Below are positions 52,007 to 61,130 of a stretch of 64,000 nt of DNA, piece by piece. The stretch comes from UA16 sp905478895 (GTDB taxonomy: Bacteria > Bacteroidota > Bacteroidia > Flavobacteriales_D > Sanyastnellaceae): the NCBI GenBank assembly GCA_943788495.1, contig CALSQO010000002.1, positions 620,001-684,000 on the forward strand. The letters run 5' to 3'. The position numbers and the translations under genes are program-made. Positions within the stretch are counted from its first letter, which is position 1; every line of letters begins with the position of its first letter. The notes below the pieces were generated by a model. That model saw only the letters and a list, made by a program, of their open reading frames with translations. It was not told the origin of the DNA and did not search any database.

Positions 52007-53597
52007 AGATTGGAACGATTCAATTTCGGAGCTCAGGCATTTGAGTCCGGCGAAGGAAGTTCGGCTCATTTTGGGCGATCAGCTTAATTCCCAGCATTCG
52101 TGGTTTGTGGAGCCTGTTTCGCATGAAGTGGTTTACGTGCTCATGGAAATGCGCCAAGAAACGGATTATGCGCCGCATCACATTCAGAAGGTGGTTGCTT
52201 TTTTCGGGGCGATGCGTTTGTTCGCACAGCAGCGAGCAACCTCAGGTTTTCGGGTGTTTTATCTCACCTTGGACGATGCGCGGAACCGTCAATCATTGAC
52301 GGAGAACCTCGATTGGATTCGAGCGGAGGTGAATGCCAGCAAGGTGAGTTGGCAAATGCCCGATGAATACCGGTTGGATCAGCAACTGACGAAATGGAGT
52401 GCGCACAATCGAACGGAAGATTTGGAGATTGAGGTGTTCGATTCGGAGCATTTTTACACAAAGCGCTCAGAGCTGGCGTCGTTTTTCAAAGGCAAGAAAA
52501 CCTATCGCCTCGAGAACTTTTACCGCGCAATGCGGAAGAAGCACGATGTATTGATGACCCCGACGGGTGATCCCGAGGGCGGCAGCTGGAATTACGATGC
52601 GTCCAATCGGCAAAAGCTTCCCAAAGATCACATGCCGCCATTGCCGTTGACATTGGACCGGAACGTGGAGGGATTGGTAAACATGATCGAAGCCGCAGGT
52701 GTAAAGACGACCGGTCGCTTGGATTCAAAACGATTCGGTTGGCCAATCACGCGCGCAGATGGCCTTGAGGTTCTGGCCTACTTCATTGAAACGTTATTGC
52801 CGCATTTTGGCGATTTTCAAGACGCACTCACCACCAACAGTTGGAGTGTCTATCATTCCCGACTGAGCTTTGCAATGAATGCCAAATTGCTCACTCCTTC
52901 CGAAGTCGTAAACGCGGTAGAGCAGGCATTTCACGATGAACCCGATCGAATTGATGTTTCGCAAGCGGAGGGGTTCATACGGCAAATTTTGGGCTGGAGG
53001 GAATACATGCGTGGCGTGTATTGGGCGCACATGCCGAACTACGAAACGTTAAACTTCTTCGAGCACAAGCGAAAATTGCCAGACTGGTTTTGGACCGGGA
53101 AAACGAACATGGCCTGTGTCTCCCATGCCATTGAGCAAACCATGGAGCATGCATACGCACATCACATCCAGCGCTTGATGGTGACGGGAAACTTTGCACT
53201 CTTAGCGGGCATTCATCCGGATGAGTTGGATGCTTGGTACCTTGGGGTTTACATCGATGCCTTGCAATGGGTGGAAATCACAAATACCCGGGGGATGAGC
53301 CAATTTGCCGACGGTGGAATCGTGGGTTCTAAGCCATACGTAAGCAGTGCGCAGTACTTAAAAAAGATGGGGCATTACTGCAAGGGCTGCCAGTATGACC
53401 CCAATGAAAAGGTGGGAGAGAAGGCCTGTCCCTTTAACGCTTTGTACTGGGATTTTTACGACCGCCACCGCGATAAGTTGGAGCGCAACCCACGGATCGG
53501 AATGGCATACCGGACGTGGGATCGCATGGATCCGGAAAAACAGCGAGCGCTCCTCGAAACGGCAGCGATGAATTTGAACCGAATAGAAGAATTGTGA
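51999..53597 (+). CDS. FeS-containing cryptochrome/photolyase (CPF-FeS, (6-4) photolyase type)
   Basis: 532 residues from ATG 51999. The frame is open to 51768, but that part overlaps DUF2256. The N-terminal antenna domain (VRLILGDQLNSQHSW) and C-terminal FAD domain (WREYMRGVYWAHMP, MACVSHAIEQT, HHIQRLMVTGNFALLAG) match bacterial PhrB. Four Cys for a 4Fe-4S cluster are present: MACVSH, HYCKGC and KACPFNA. The family repairs (6-4) photoproducts in light with FAD and a lumazine antenna. The stop overlaps the next start (TGATG). Confidence 0.92.
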   Translation: MHEDWNDSISELRHLSPAKEVRLILGDQLNSQHSWFVEPVSHEVVYVLMEMRQETDYAPHHIQKVVAFFGAMRLFAQQRATSGFRVFYLTLDDARNRQSLTENLDWIRAEVNASKVSWQMPDEYRLDQQLTKWSAHNRTEDLEIEVFDSEHFYTKRSELASFFKGKKTYRLENFYRAMRKKHDVLMTPTGDPEGGSWNYDASNRQKLPKDHMPPLPLTLDRNVEGLVNMIEAAGVKTTGRLDSKRFGWPITRADGLEVLAYFIETLLPHFGDFQDALTTNSWSVYHSRLSFAMNAKLLTPSEVVNAVEQAFHDEPDRIDVSQAEGFIRQILGWREYMRGVYWAHMPNYETLNFFEHKRKLPDWFWTGKTNMACVSHAIEQTMEHAYAHHIQRLMVTGNFALLAGIHPDELDAWYLGVYIDALQWVEITNTRGMSQFADGGIVGSKPYVSSAQYLKKMGHYCKGCQYDPNEKVGEKACPFNALYWDFYDRHRDKLERNPRIGMAYRTWDRMDPEKQRALLETAAMNLNRIEEL

Positions 53598-54898
53598 TGC
53601 GCGCCCTGTATTGGTTTCGAGAAGATTTGCGCTTGTTGGATAATCCAGCACTCACGGCCATGGCTCAACAAGCGGAAGAGGCGGTGTTTGTTTTTGTCAT
53701 TCCCACCGGCTCCGAATGGAGTCAAGGAGAGGAACGAATGGGCGACCACCGCCGAAGGTTCATGCTCGAGAGCCTGGCGGATTTGGACCGTGAATTGCGA
53801 GGAGTTGGACAGCAATTGCGCGTTCTTCATGGCAATCCGGTCGAGTGTGTCTTGCAGATGGCGAAGGAATGGAATTGTGAAGCGGTATTTTCCCAGCGTT
53901 GCCACACCGGCGAGGAAACCCAGTCTGCCGAGGCCATTTCCGAAATGATTCCGCATCATGTGGTGGAAGGATCCACCCTTGTGCACCCCGAAGATTTGCC
54001 TTTTGCTGTGGAAGATTTGCCCGAGATATTCTCGCGGTTTCGCAACAAGGTAGAGAAGCGCGGCCTTGACATTCGCCCGCAATTGCCGATTCCGCAATTG
54101 CCACCGTCACCCCAAGGAATGGAATCCATTTCCTTCGATCCGGATGGGTTGCAGCGATTGGCAGGCTTGCCTGAAGACACGATGTGTTTTGAAGGCGGCG
54201 CGGTGACCGGCTGGAAGCGCTTGCAACATTATTTCTGGGGAACCCACTCTTTGAGTTCCTACAAGCAGACCCGAAACGGCATGCTCGGATGGGATTACTC
54301 CAGCAAATTCAGCCCTTGGTTGGCGTGGGGATGCATGAGCCCCCGCTCCATTTACCATGCCATTCGCCGCTATGAAGAAGAGGAAGGCTCCAATGATAGC
54401 ACCTATTGGTTGATTTTTGAGTTGCTGTGGCGGGACTACTTTCGATTCGTTGCCATGCAGCATGGGAACCGCATTTGGCACGCTACGGGATTAAAGGAAT
54501 CAGCGCGCAACCCTGTTTCCCATCACCCGTTGCAGTGGAAAGCTTGGTGCACCGGAACAACGCGCAGCCCTTTTGTCAACGCCAACATGCATGAGTTGCG
54601 GCTCACAGGATTCATGTCCAACCGAGGACGTCAAAATGTGGCCTCGTATGCGATTCACGACCTTGGGTTGGATTGGCGGGCATGTGCGGAATGGTTTGAG
54701 CATTGGCTCATTGACTTCGACCCGTGCAGCAATACAGGCAATTGGCTGTATGTCGCAGGCATAGGCAACGATCCGAGGCCGCAGCGCAAATTTGATGTGG
54801 ATTGGCAGGCCGAACGGTATGATGCAGACGGAGCCTATCAAAGCCATTGGAATCGATTGGGGAGAATCTTCCCACTGGACCCTGACACTGTGCCATGA
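53597..54898 (+). CDS. Cryptochrome-DASH-type photolyase
   Basis: 433 residues from ATG 53597. The antenna domain starts MRALYWFREDLRLLDNPAL; the FAD domain has SSKFSPWLAWGCMSPRSIY, WRDYFRFVAMQHG, TGFMSNRGRQNVASY and DFDPCSNTGNWLYVAGIGNDPR. Cry-DASH proteins repair CPD lesions, mostly in single-stranded DNA, or signal in light. Coupled on both sides (TGATG before, ATGATG after). Confidence 0.92.
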   Translation: MRALYWFREDLRLLDNPALTAMAQQAEEAVFVFVIPTGSEWSQGEERMGDHRRRFMLESLADLDRELRGVGQQLRVLHGNPVECVLQMAKEWNCEAVFSQRCHTGEETQSAEAISEMIPHHVVEGSTLVHPEDLPFAVEDLPEIFSRFRNKVEKRGLDIRPQLPIPQLPPSPQGMESISFDPDGLQRLAGLPEDTMCFEGGAVTGWKRLQHYFWGTHSLSSYKQTRNGMLGWDYSSKFSPWLAWGCMSPRSIYHAIRRYEEEEGSNDSTYWLIFELLWRDYFRFVAMQHGNRIWHATGLKESARNPVSHHPLQWKAWCTGTTRSPFVNANMHELRLTGFMSNRGRQNVASYAIHDLGLDWRACAEWFEHWLIDFDPCSNTGNWLYVAGIGNDPRPQRKFDVDWQAERYDADGAYQSHWNRLGRIFPLDPDTVP

Positions 54899-55359
54899 TG
54901 CATTGGAATGTGACTTACAATGATCCGAACCGCTGGAAGGAGGTTCATGCGATTTGCGGGCCGAAGTGGCCCTGGATGGATGCGATTCGTCAAACGCTCA
55001 AGGGGAGGCCCTTGGGTTCCCCCAAACTCGATTTGGTTGGACTTGAAGGCTTGGACGATTTGCAATCCATGCGCGATGCCTTGACCCACCGCACTCCCGT
55101 CAACTTTCAACGGACCCAGGGCGGAGTCATCGCTTTCACCAAAGTGCGATTGGAGGTTTATGCCATCCCGATCCGGCGCCAAGAACTCGAGCAGCTTCGA
55201 GCAGGACCATCCGAGAGTTCTGCCAATTTGGCTACGCTCACCCTTGAATTCAAGCGCAAAGGGCATTCCGTTCGAATTCGCATGGAAGGAACGAAATCAA
55301 TGGTGAACCGAATGGAGTCGTGGTTCAGGAAAGGCAGTCAAGAGAAGACGAGCGATTGA
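54895..55359 (+). CDS. Hypothetical protein at the end of the photolyase cluster
   Basis: 154 residues. ATG 54895 overlaps the Cry-DASH stop, so it is coupled. No signal or membrane segment. It starts HWNVTYNDPNRWKEVHAICG and has a predicted alpha/beta character with a basic C-terminus (EFKRKGHSVRIRMEGTKSMV). I recognise no family. Context suggests a part in light response or DNA repair, which the sequence does not prove. Confidence 0.6.
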   Translation: MMHWNVTYNDPNRWKEVHAICGPKWPWMDAIRQTLKGRPLGSPKLDLVGLEGLDDLQSMRDALTHRTPVNFQRTQGGVIAFTKVRLEVYAIPIRRQELEQLRAGPSESSANLATLTLEFKRKGHSVRIRMEGTKSMVNRMESWFRKGSQEKTSD

Positions 55360-55929
55360 TCACTCCTTGGTCCAGTTGGCGGGGCATCCTTGACCGCTTT
55401 CCTGGACGTGACAGAGCGCATCGGCCATCCGCAAGGCCTCATCCACACTCCGTCCGAGGGGAAAGAAATTCAATAGGTGGTGTTGTACCATGCCATTTTT
55501 GTCGATCAGAAAGGACCCACGCAATGCAGTCATTTCTGAGTTGCTGGTGAGAAGGCCATCTTCCGAATAGTCATACTCTCCGCTGATGACATCGTAGTTG
55601 GTGGCGATGGTTTTGTTGGCATCGCTGACAATCGGGAATTGAACACCCATGATCCCCCCGTCTTCACGTGGAATGCGCGCCGCAGCCGCATGGGAATCGG
55701 CAGTATCTGTGGAGCAGGCCACGACGGCTGTGTTTCGTGCTTCAAATTCGATCAGTTGATCTTGAAAGGCCACCAATTCGCTTTGGCACAAGGAGGTAAA
55801 ATTTTTGGGATAGAAAATGAGCAGTACGTTTTGCTTTCCCTTGTACGCTTCGAGGGAGAAGTTCCGTACAATTTTCCCGTTGACGTAAGCATTGGATGAG
55901 AAGTGCGGGGCATTTTTACCTACAAGCAT
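55360..55929 (-). CDS. AhpC/TSA-type 2-Cys peroxiredoxin
   Basis: 189 residues from ATG 55929. The peroxidatic Cys lies in FYPKNFTSLCQSEL, a Ser/Leu variant of FTFVCPTE; the resolving Cys is in QGCPANW. It reduces peroxides and is regenerated by thioredoxin or AhpF. The frame extends to 56193 but is antisense to ppk1, so it is rejected. It is divergent from ppk1 and convergent with 54895-55359. Confidence 0.93.
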   Translation of the reverse strand: MLVGKNAPHFSSNAYVNGKIVRNFSLEAYKGKQNVLLIFYPKNFTSLCQSELVAFQDQLIEFEARNTAVVACSTDTADSHAAAARIPREDGGIMGVQFPIVSDANKTIATNYDVISGEYDYSEDGLLTSNSEMTALRGSFLIDKNGMVQHHLLNFFPLGRSVDEALRMADALCHVQESGQGCPANWTKE

Positions 55930-55955
55930 GGTCTGGTTCGTTTGAATTAAAGATG

Positions 55956-55963
55956 CAAAGTTA
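55956..55963 (-). promoter_or_regulatory. Candidate -7 element for the peroxiredoxin gene
   Basis: Minus-strand TAACTTTG matches TAnnTTTG, 26 bases before ATG 55929. No ideal -33 box. Confidence 0.5.
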
Positions 55964-56001
55964 AGCCGTTCATCGCGCAGCGATACCTTATCAAAGTATA
56001 T

Positions 56002-58077
56002 TTGAGCGTGACTAAAAATCCTGTTCATTCGGATCGATTGATCAATCGAGAGTTGAGTTGGTTGGCCTTCAACCACCGCGTACTGCAGGAAGCGGTTCGC
56101 AGCGATAATCCCTTGATTGAGCGGGTTCGCTTTCTGGGGATTTTTTCCAACAATATGGATGAATTCTTCCGCGTACGAGTTGCCAATTTGCAACGCGCGT
56201 TATTAGTGGATGAATCGAGTATGACCACTTTAGGATTTGGCGTACAATCCACATTGCAAGCTGTTACCAATCGAGTAGTGGAACTGCAGGGTGAGTACAA
56301 TCAGGCATACGAACGGGTGGAACAGGCCCTGGAAGAGGAGGGGATTAGAATCCTCAATGAAGAGCAATTCTCTGAGGAACAAGAGGACTTTGTAGCCAAC
56401 TACTTCAAGCAGCAAATTCGACCGCATTTGGTTCCGATCATGATCACCGAAGGCCGTCCGTTTCCAGATTTGAAAGATGGTGTTCTGTATTTCATGGTAG
56501 GACTGGAGACCCAATATGGATCAAAAGTGACCAAAGAATATGCCCTCGTCCAAATTCCACCGCACCGTCCACGCTTTGTGATTTTGCCTTCGCCGCAAGG
56601 CAATCGTTCCGTGGCTTTTGTGGACGATGTGATTCGGAAAGAGTTGCATAAAATCTTTCAGCTTTTTCAGCCTGATCGGCTATATGCGCATGCGATTAAG
56701 GTTACACGGGATGCAGAGATTGACATGGACGATGACCTATCCATGTCCTTAATGGATAAAATGGCGGATGGCGTCAGCCAACGGAAGAATGGGGATTTTG
56801 TGCGAATGATCTATGACCGAGAGATGCCGGCGGCCATGCTCGACTTGGTCATGAATAAATTGGACTTAGGGGAAAGTGAAAACATCATTTCAGGTACCCG
56901 GTATCACAACCGAAAAGATTTGATGAAATTTCCCGATTTTGGTAGAAGTGACCTCGTCTTTCCGAAACGAAAAGCCCATAAGCACAGGTACTTTCAGGGC
57001 AAAAGCAGCATGTTGAATCAAGTGTTGAAACGCGATGTTTTGCTGCATTTTCCCTACCACAATTTTGGACAAGTCGTAGACGCCTTGCGAGAGGCAGCCA
57101 TTGACCCTACTGTCGAACGGATTTGCATCAACCTGTACCGGGTGGCGCACAATTCCAAGATTATCAATGCACTTGTCAATGCCGCCTACAATGGAAAAGA
57201 GGTCCAGGTGGTGATTGAATTGGCTGCGCGTTTTGACGAGCGGCACAACATCAAAATTTCCAATGTGCTCCAGGAGGCGGGGATACAGGTGGAATTTGGG
57301 GTAACGGGATTGAAAGTGCATTCCAAGATGTTTCTCATCGATCGAAAAGTGGAGGGGAAACGGCAGCGCATCGCCTATATCGGTACGGGGAATTTTCACG
57401 AGGATATGGCACGGGTATTCAGTGACTTTGGACTTTTCACGGCCAACGCCGAGCTCACCGAGGAGGTGGCCACGCTCTTTAGCTTTTTCTCCAACAATTA
57501 CGAGCGTCCAGATTTCGAGAAACTCGTGGTCAGCCCTTACCAAACACGCTCGACGTTCTTGGAATTGCTGGGCCGAGAAACCGAACACGCACAACAGGGA
57601 CGAACCGCCCGTGTGATTTTGAAGCTGAACAACCTGGTCGATGCAGAAATGATTGAGGCGTTGTATACTGCAAGCCAGTCAGGAGTCAGAATTGATTTGA
57701 TTATCCGTGGCATTTGTTCGTTGATCCCAGGTGTCAAAGGAATGAGTGAAAATATCCAGGTGCGCAGCTTGTTGGGGCGTTACTTGGAGCATGCTCGGGT
57801 CCTGTATTTTGAGAACAATGGTTCGCCAAAGTATTTTTTGAGTTCAGCCGATTGGATGAAGCGGAATCTGGATCACCGTGTGGAGGTGAGTGTTCCGATT
57901 GAAGACATCCATTTGCAATCGGTTTTAGCACAGTACCTGGACCATCAGCTCAAGGACAATTTGCATGCGCGCAAGGTGGACGTGCACTTCTCCAATGCCT
58001 TCATCGCACCAAAGAAGGGTAGTAAGAGGGTGGATGCGTCTGAATTGACGCATCAGGTCTATGCACAGACTGAATAA
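56002..58077 (+). CDS. ppk: Polyphosphate kinase 1
   Basis: 691 residues. It makes polyphosphate from ATP, reversibly. N-terminal RLINRELSWLAFNHRVLQEA; the two PLD-like catalytic domains contain LKVHSKMFLID and IGTGNFHEDMARVFSD. No ATG lies near the N-terminus: the start is TTG 56002 or GTG 56008, an in-frame stop at 55948 limiting any extension. ppx follows downstream, giving a synthesis-degradation pair. It is divergent from peroxiredoxin, with 72 bases between the genes. Confidence 0.95.
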   Translation: MSVTKNPVHSDRLINRELSWLAFNHRVLQEAVRSDNPLIERVRFLGIFSNNMDEFFRVRVANLQRALLVDESSMTTLGFGVQSTLQAVTNRVVELQGEYNQAYERVEQALEEEGIRILNEEQFSEEQEDFVANYFKQQIRPHLVPIMITEGRPFPDLKDGVLYFMVGLETQYGSKVTKEYALVQIPPHRPRFVILPSPQGNRSVAFVDDVIRKELHKIFQLFQPDRLYAHAIKVTRDAEIDMDDDLSMSLMDKMADGVSQRKNGDFVRMIYDREMPAAMLDLVMNKLDLGESENIISGTRYHNRKDLMKFPDFGRSDLVFPKRKAHKHRYFQGKSSMLNQVLKRDVLLHFPYHNFGQVVDALREAAIDPTVERICINLYRVAHNSKIINALVNAAYNGKEVQVVIELAARFDERHNIKISNVLQEAGIQVEFGVTGLKVHSKMFLIDRKVEGKRQRIAYIGTGNFHEDMARVFSDFGLFTANAELTEEVATLFSFFSNNYERPDFEKLVVSPYQTRSTFLELLGRETEHAQQGRTARVILKLNNLVDAEMIEALYTASQSGVRIDLIIRGICSLIPGVKGMSENIQVRSLLGRYLEHARVLYFENNGSPKYFLSSADWMKRNLDHRVEVSVPIEDIHLQSVLAQYLDHQLKDNLHARKVDVHFSNAFIAPKKGSKRVDASELTHQVYAQTE

Positions 58078-58108
58078 TGAAACCAATAAAGCATTAATTT
58101 TAAGGGCT

Positions 58109-58981
58109 ATGCGTTTTGCTGCCATCGACATCGGTTCCAATGCAGTTCGTCTGCTCATCAAAGACATTGATGATTCCAAAGCTGCGAATCATCAGCAGGA
58201 ACGTATTGCCTATTACCGTGTTCCATTGCGATTGGGAGGAGAAGTCTTTGAACGGGGTAAACTATCCAAGGCCAAGACCAAGAGTTTGGTGAAGGTCATG
58301 GTGGCATTCCGTCATCTCATTGATGTGCAGGAAGTCGAGGCGTTTCGGGCAGTCGCGACGAGTGCGTTGCGGAGTGCGAAGAACCGTGACGACGTCATTG
58401 CGGCTGTTTTTCGCAAATCGGACATTAAGATTGAATGCCTCAGTGGGGAAGAAGAGGCGGGTTTGATTTTTCAAAACTTCAAAAACGTGAGCAGCAAATT
58501 CAACCGTGATTTGCTTTGCATTGACGTAGGAGGCGGCAGCACGGAACTTTCCGTTGTCCGTGCGAATGAGCGCATTGCCTGGAAAAGTTTTAAGCTCGGT
58601 ACCGTGCGCATGCTCAAAGGCACAACACCCGAAGGCGAATGGGAGCGAATCAAAGCATTCGTGAATGAGTGCCGAGGAGACAAGCCTTGGTTGGCCATCG
58701 GAACGGGAGGCAACATCAATCGCTACCACAGACTCGCCCGGCTCGAAAAAGACGCTAACCTGTCTGTTTCAGCCATCGAATCCATCATGAAAGAGCTATC
58801 GGCCGTTCCTTTGGCTGAACGCTCGGCATTGTTCGGATTGAAGCGAAACAGGGCCGATGTCATCGTCCCGGCAGGTGAGATTTACCTGAAGATCCTCCAG
58901 TTCGCAGAGACAGATTTCATTTGGGTGCCCAAGGTCGGTCTCGCAGATGGAGTGATTGTGAGCATGTTGCGTGACCGCTGA
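58109..58981 (+). CDS. ppx: Ppx/GppA-family exopolyphosphatase
   Basis: 290 residues from ATG 58109 (MRFAAIDIGSNAVRLLI); the frame to 58061 overlaps ppk1. ASKHA fold: IDIGSNAVRL, LSGEEEAGLI, CIDVGGGSTELSVV and a late TGGNINRY. The short form lacks the C-terminal HD region, so activity could be exopolyphosphatase or pppGpp phosphatase. The ppk neighbour favours the first. Convergent with the TlpA-like gene. Confidence 0.9.
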   Translation: MRFAAIDIGSNAVRLLIKDIDDSKAANHQQERIAYYRVPLRLGGEVFERGKLSKAKTKSLVKVMVAFRHLIDVQEVEAFRAVATSALRSAKNRDDVIAAVFRKSDIKIECLSGEEEAGLIFQNFKNVSSKFNRDLLCIDVGGGSTELSVVRANERIAWKSFKLGTVRMLKGTTPEGEWERIKAFVNECRGDKPWLAIGTGGNINRYHRLARLEKDANLSVSAIESIMKELSAVPLAERSALFGLKRNRADVIVPAGEIYLKILQFAETDFIWVPKVGLADGVIVSMLRDR

Positions 58982-58996
58982 ACCGATTGAATCGGG

Positions 58997-60460
58997 TTAC
59001 TTCAAATTCTCGTTCAAAAATTTGTCGACCTCAAAGTAGCGCTTGGGCTTCAAAACAATCTTGCCCTCCTGGTCCAAAAGAAAGTAGGTTGGGGTCGCCG
59101 TGACCTTGTAATCTGCCACAACAGGGCTATTCCACGCTTGCAATTGGCTGACGTTGGGCCAGGTCATACCGTTGTCGCTGATGGCTTTTTCCCAGGTGGC
59201 TCGGACTTGATCCAGGCTGATTCCGACCACTTCAAACCCTTTGTATCCGTGCTTGGCGTACATCGGGCCAATGTTGGGCATTTCTTGCTCGCATTTGTGG
59301 CACCAAGATGCCCAAAACATGAGCAACGTGTACTGATTCTCCTTCACGGTTTCATAGAGATCCAATGATCCTCCATCCCACTTGTTGATTTCAAAATTCG
59401 GAGGGGTCTTACCCACTTGGAGGTTGATGATGCCTTGTGCGCGAAGCCGAATGGCATCACTCAAATCAGCTCCACAGTCTTCGTCAAAGATGTAATTGTC
59501 GAGGATGTACTGACAGATGGTTTCTTTTCCAGTGTTGTAAAATCCATCGAGCATCGAATACAGAACACTTTCCAAGGCAAAAGGGTTGGGCTCGAAGTGT
59601 GCCTTGACCAAATCGATGCAGGCGAGGAAGCCGCTGTCAGTGCCTCCGCTGAATGAGCGCATCATTTTCTGAATGCGGTCGCTCAATGCCATGGATCGCA
59701 CAGCGCTGTTGTCCAAAGGATCGATGTCTTCAAAAAACCGTCCTTGGAGGGTGGGGTATTTGGGATTTATCCAACCCAGCCATTTTGCAAAATAGGTACC
59801 GGGATTGGCGTCTATCATGGCATGTTGCTCGAGGGCAAACGCTTCTTCTTTGTCTTTGATTTGGGCTTCGATACGGCTGCGAAATGCGCCTGCATCCTTG
59901 ATCCCCTGACGAAGTTTGCGGACGGCTTGGTCGTGTTGGACCTGCTTGGTCTGGAATGCGAACCATGCCGTATTCTCAGCGGACCCTTCAGCGCTTTTTG
60001 TAGCGCTCAACCGGCTCGATTTGAATTCGATGTAGAGGTCGGGCTCATCGGGGTTGATGATGATGTCCGTAGCGTTGGTTTCGCCGTTGTAACTGATTTT
60101 GAAAAAACCGCGGCCCAATTCCAACGCGCCGAAGTCAAAGGAGCGGTTGACCAGTTTGGTGCGAGCCACTTCCGAGCTGTTTCTTCCTTCGCTCTCATAA
60201 AGAATTACATCCCCTGATGTGCTGGAAGTCATGGTTCCGTGCACGCGAACGGGTCCTACTTTGTCGCCTCTGTTTTGATCGTTGGTTCCGTCTTTGTAAA
60301 GGGCGGAGATTTCAGCGGTCTGCGGAGCCGCATCTGCACGTCCTGTTTCGGTTGAATTCGCTGAAGCCGAATCAGCGTTGGAGTCGGCAGGCGTATCGGT
60401 GCTGCAAGCTACCATCGTCCAAGCCGCAATCAGGAGAGTACTAAGGGTCGTCATTTTCAT
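58997..60460 (-). CDS. Thioredoxin-like (TlpA/DUF4369) lipoprotein
   Basis: 487 residues. Lipobox VACS near residues 17-20, an Asp/Ser/Ala-rich linker, a DUF4369-like beta domain (VHGTMTSSTSGDVILYESEG..., about 75-165), a helical middle, then a TlpA domain with WASWCHKCEQEMPNI (CxxC) and cis-Pro in TATPTYFLL. It is a periplasm-facing disulfide oxidoreductase attached to a membrane; substrates unknown. Confidence 0.88.
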   Translation of the reverse strand: MKMTTLSTLLIAAWTMVACSTDTPADSNADSASANSTETGRADAAPQTAEISALYKDGTNDQNRGDKVGPVRVHGTMTSSTSGDVILYESEGRNSSEVARTKLVNRSFDFGALELGRGFFKISYNGETNATDIIINPDEPDLYIEFKSSRLSATKSAEGSAENTAWFAFQTKQVQHDQAVRKLRQGIKDAGAFRSRIEAQIKDKEEAFALEQHAMIDANPGTYFAKWLGWINPKYPTLQGRFFEDIDPLDNSAVRSMALSDRIQKMMRSFSGGTDSGFLACIDLVKAHFEPNPFALESVLYSMLDGFYNTGKETICQYILDNYIFDEDCGADLSDAIRLRAQGIINLQVGKTPPNFEINKWDGGSLDLYETVKENQYTLLMFWASWCHKCEQEMPNIGPMYAKHGYKGFEVVGISLDQVRATWEKAISDNGMTWPNVSQLQAWNSPVVADYKVTATPTYFLLDQEGKIVLKPKRYFEVDKFLNENLK

Positions 60461-60478
60461 AAGGACTTCTGTTTGTTA

Positions 60479-60486
60479 CAAATTTA
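60479..60486 (-). promoter_or_regulatory. Candidate -7 element for the TlpA-like gene
   Basis: Minus-strand TAAATTTG is an exact TAnnTTTG match, 18 bases before ATG 60460; a TTTTG lies about 15 bases upstream, closer than ideal. Confidence 0.5.
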
Positions 60487-60562
60487 ACAACCGAAGGGCT
60501 TCAAAACGAGGGTGAATTGAATTGTTGGCTTATCTTCACTTTCTGTCACGGATTGAATAAGA

Positions 60563-61129
60563 ATGGATAAAGGAACAGCGCACGCTTTGCTCGGGCTTTC
60601 AGAGCCGATCGAAATCGAAAATGTTATGGAACGACTGGATGCAGAAGCCTTTGCGGTCCGAGATCATTTCATGCGGCAGCCAGTGGTGCCTGCTTTGTTT
60701 CGATCCCGTGTCAATCGCCTCGTCCAACTGAGTGATGTCTCTCGGGTGTTGAATGTGGAACCGTTGGGCGCACCCGTTGAATTGCCGCCGCTACTGCCTT
60801 CAGGCCCTAACTTTGTTTTGCTGGTTCGCAATCACGTCGAAAACATCCGACGATTGCGGACGGCCATGGCAGCTACACTTGATCCAGATGTGTTGGTTCG
60901 ATTCGGAAATGCGCTTTGCAATCTTCAAGTGCGCTACATGGAAGAATTTCTCGCCCTGTCCCTTGACTCAGCCTTGGAAGATGTGGCGTTAGAGCCAATC
61001 CCTGCTCGCGACGAGACGGACTGGCAAACGCTGTTGGCTTCCATTGAAGGAACGACTTCAGAGGCGCGCTTGGTCATTGTCAAAGAGCGCAAGCGAATGG
61101 CACAAATCTTGGAACGCGAAACGTCCTGA
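60563..61129 (+). CDS. Hypothetical helical protein
   Basis: 188 residues, cytoplasmic, mainly helical. It starts MDKGTAHALLGLSEPIEIENVMERLDAE; later segments are FVLLVRNHVENIRRLRTAM and RLVIVKERKRMAQIL. No family recognised. TATCTTCA at 60531-60538 is a weak -7 candidate. It is convergent with the permease gene, one base apart, and divergent from the TlpA-like gene. Confidence 0.65.
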   Translation: MDKGTAHALLGLSEPIEIENVMERLDAEAFAVRDHFMRQPVVPALFRSRVNRLVQLSDVSRVLNVEPLGAPVELPPLLPSGPNFVLLVRNHVENIRRLRTAMAATLDPDVLVRFGNALCNLQVRYMEEFLALSLDSALEDVALEPIPARDETDWQTLLASIEGTTSEARLVIVKERKRMAQILERETS

Positions 61130-61130
61130 T

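Noticed and set aside
55930..56193. N-terminal extension of the peroxiredoxin frame
   Set aside because: Antisense to the start of ppk1; the domain begins at MLVGKNAPHF.
56890..57594. 234-codon minus-strand frame
   Set aside because: Antisense shadow of ppk1.
58981..58998. AACCGATT-G-AATCGGGTT palindrome between ppx and the TlpA-like gene
   Set aside because: Too small a loop and no T-run; coincides with the two stop regions.
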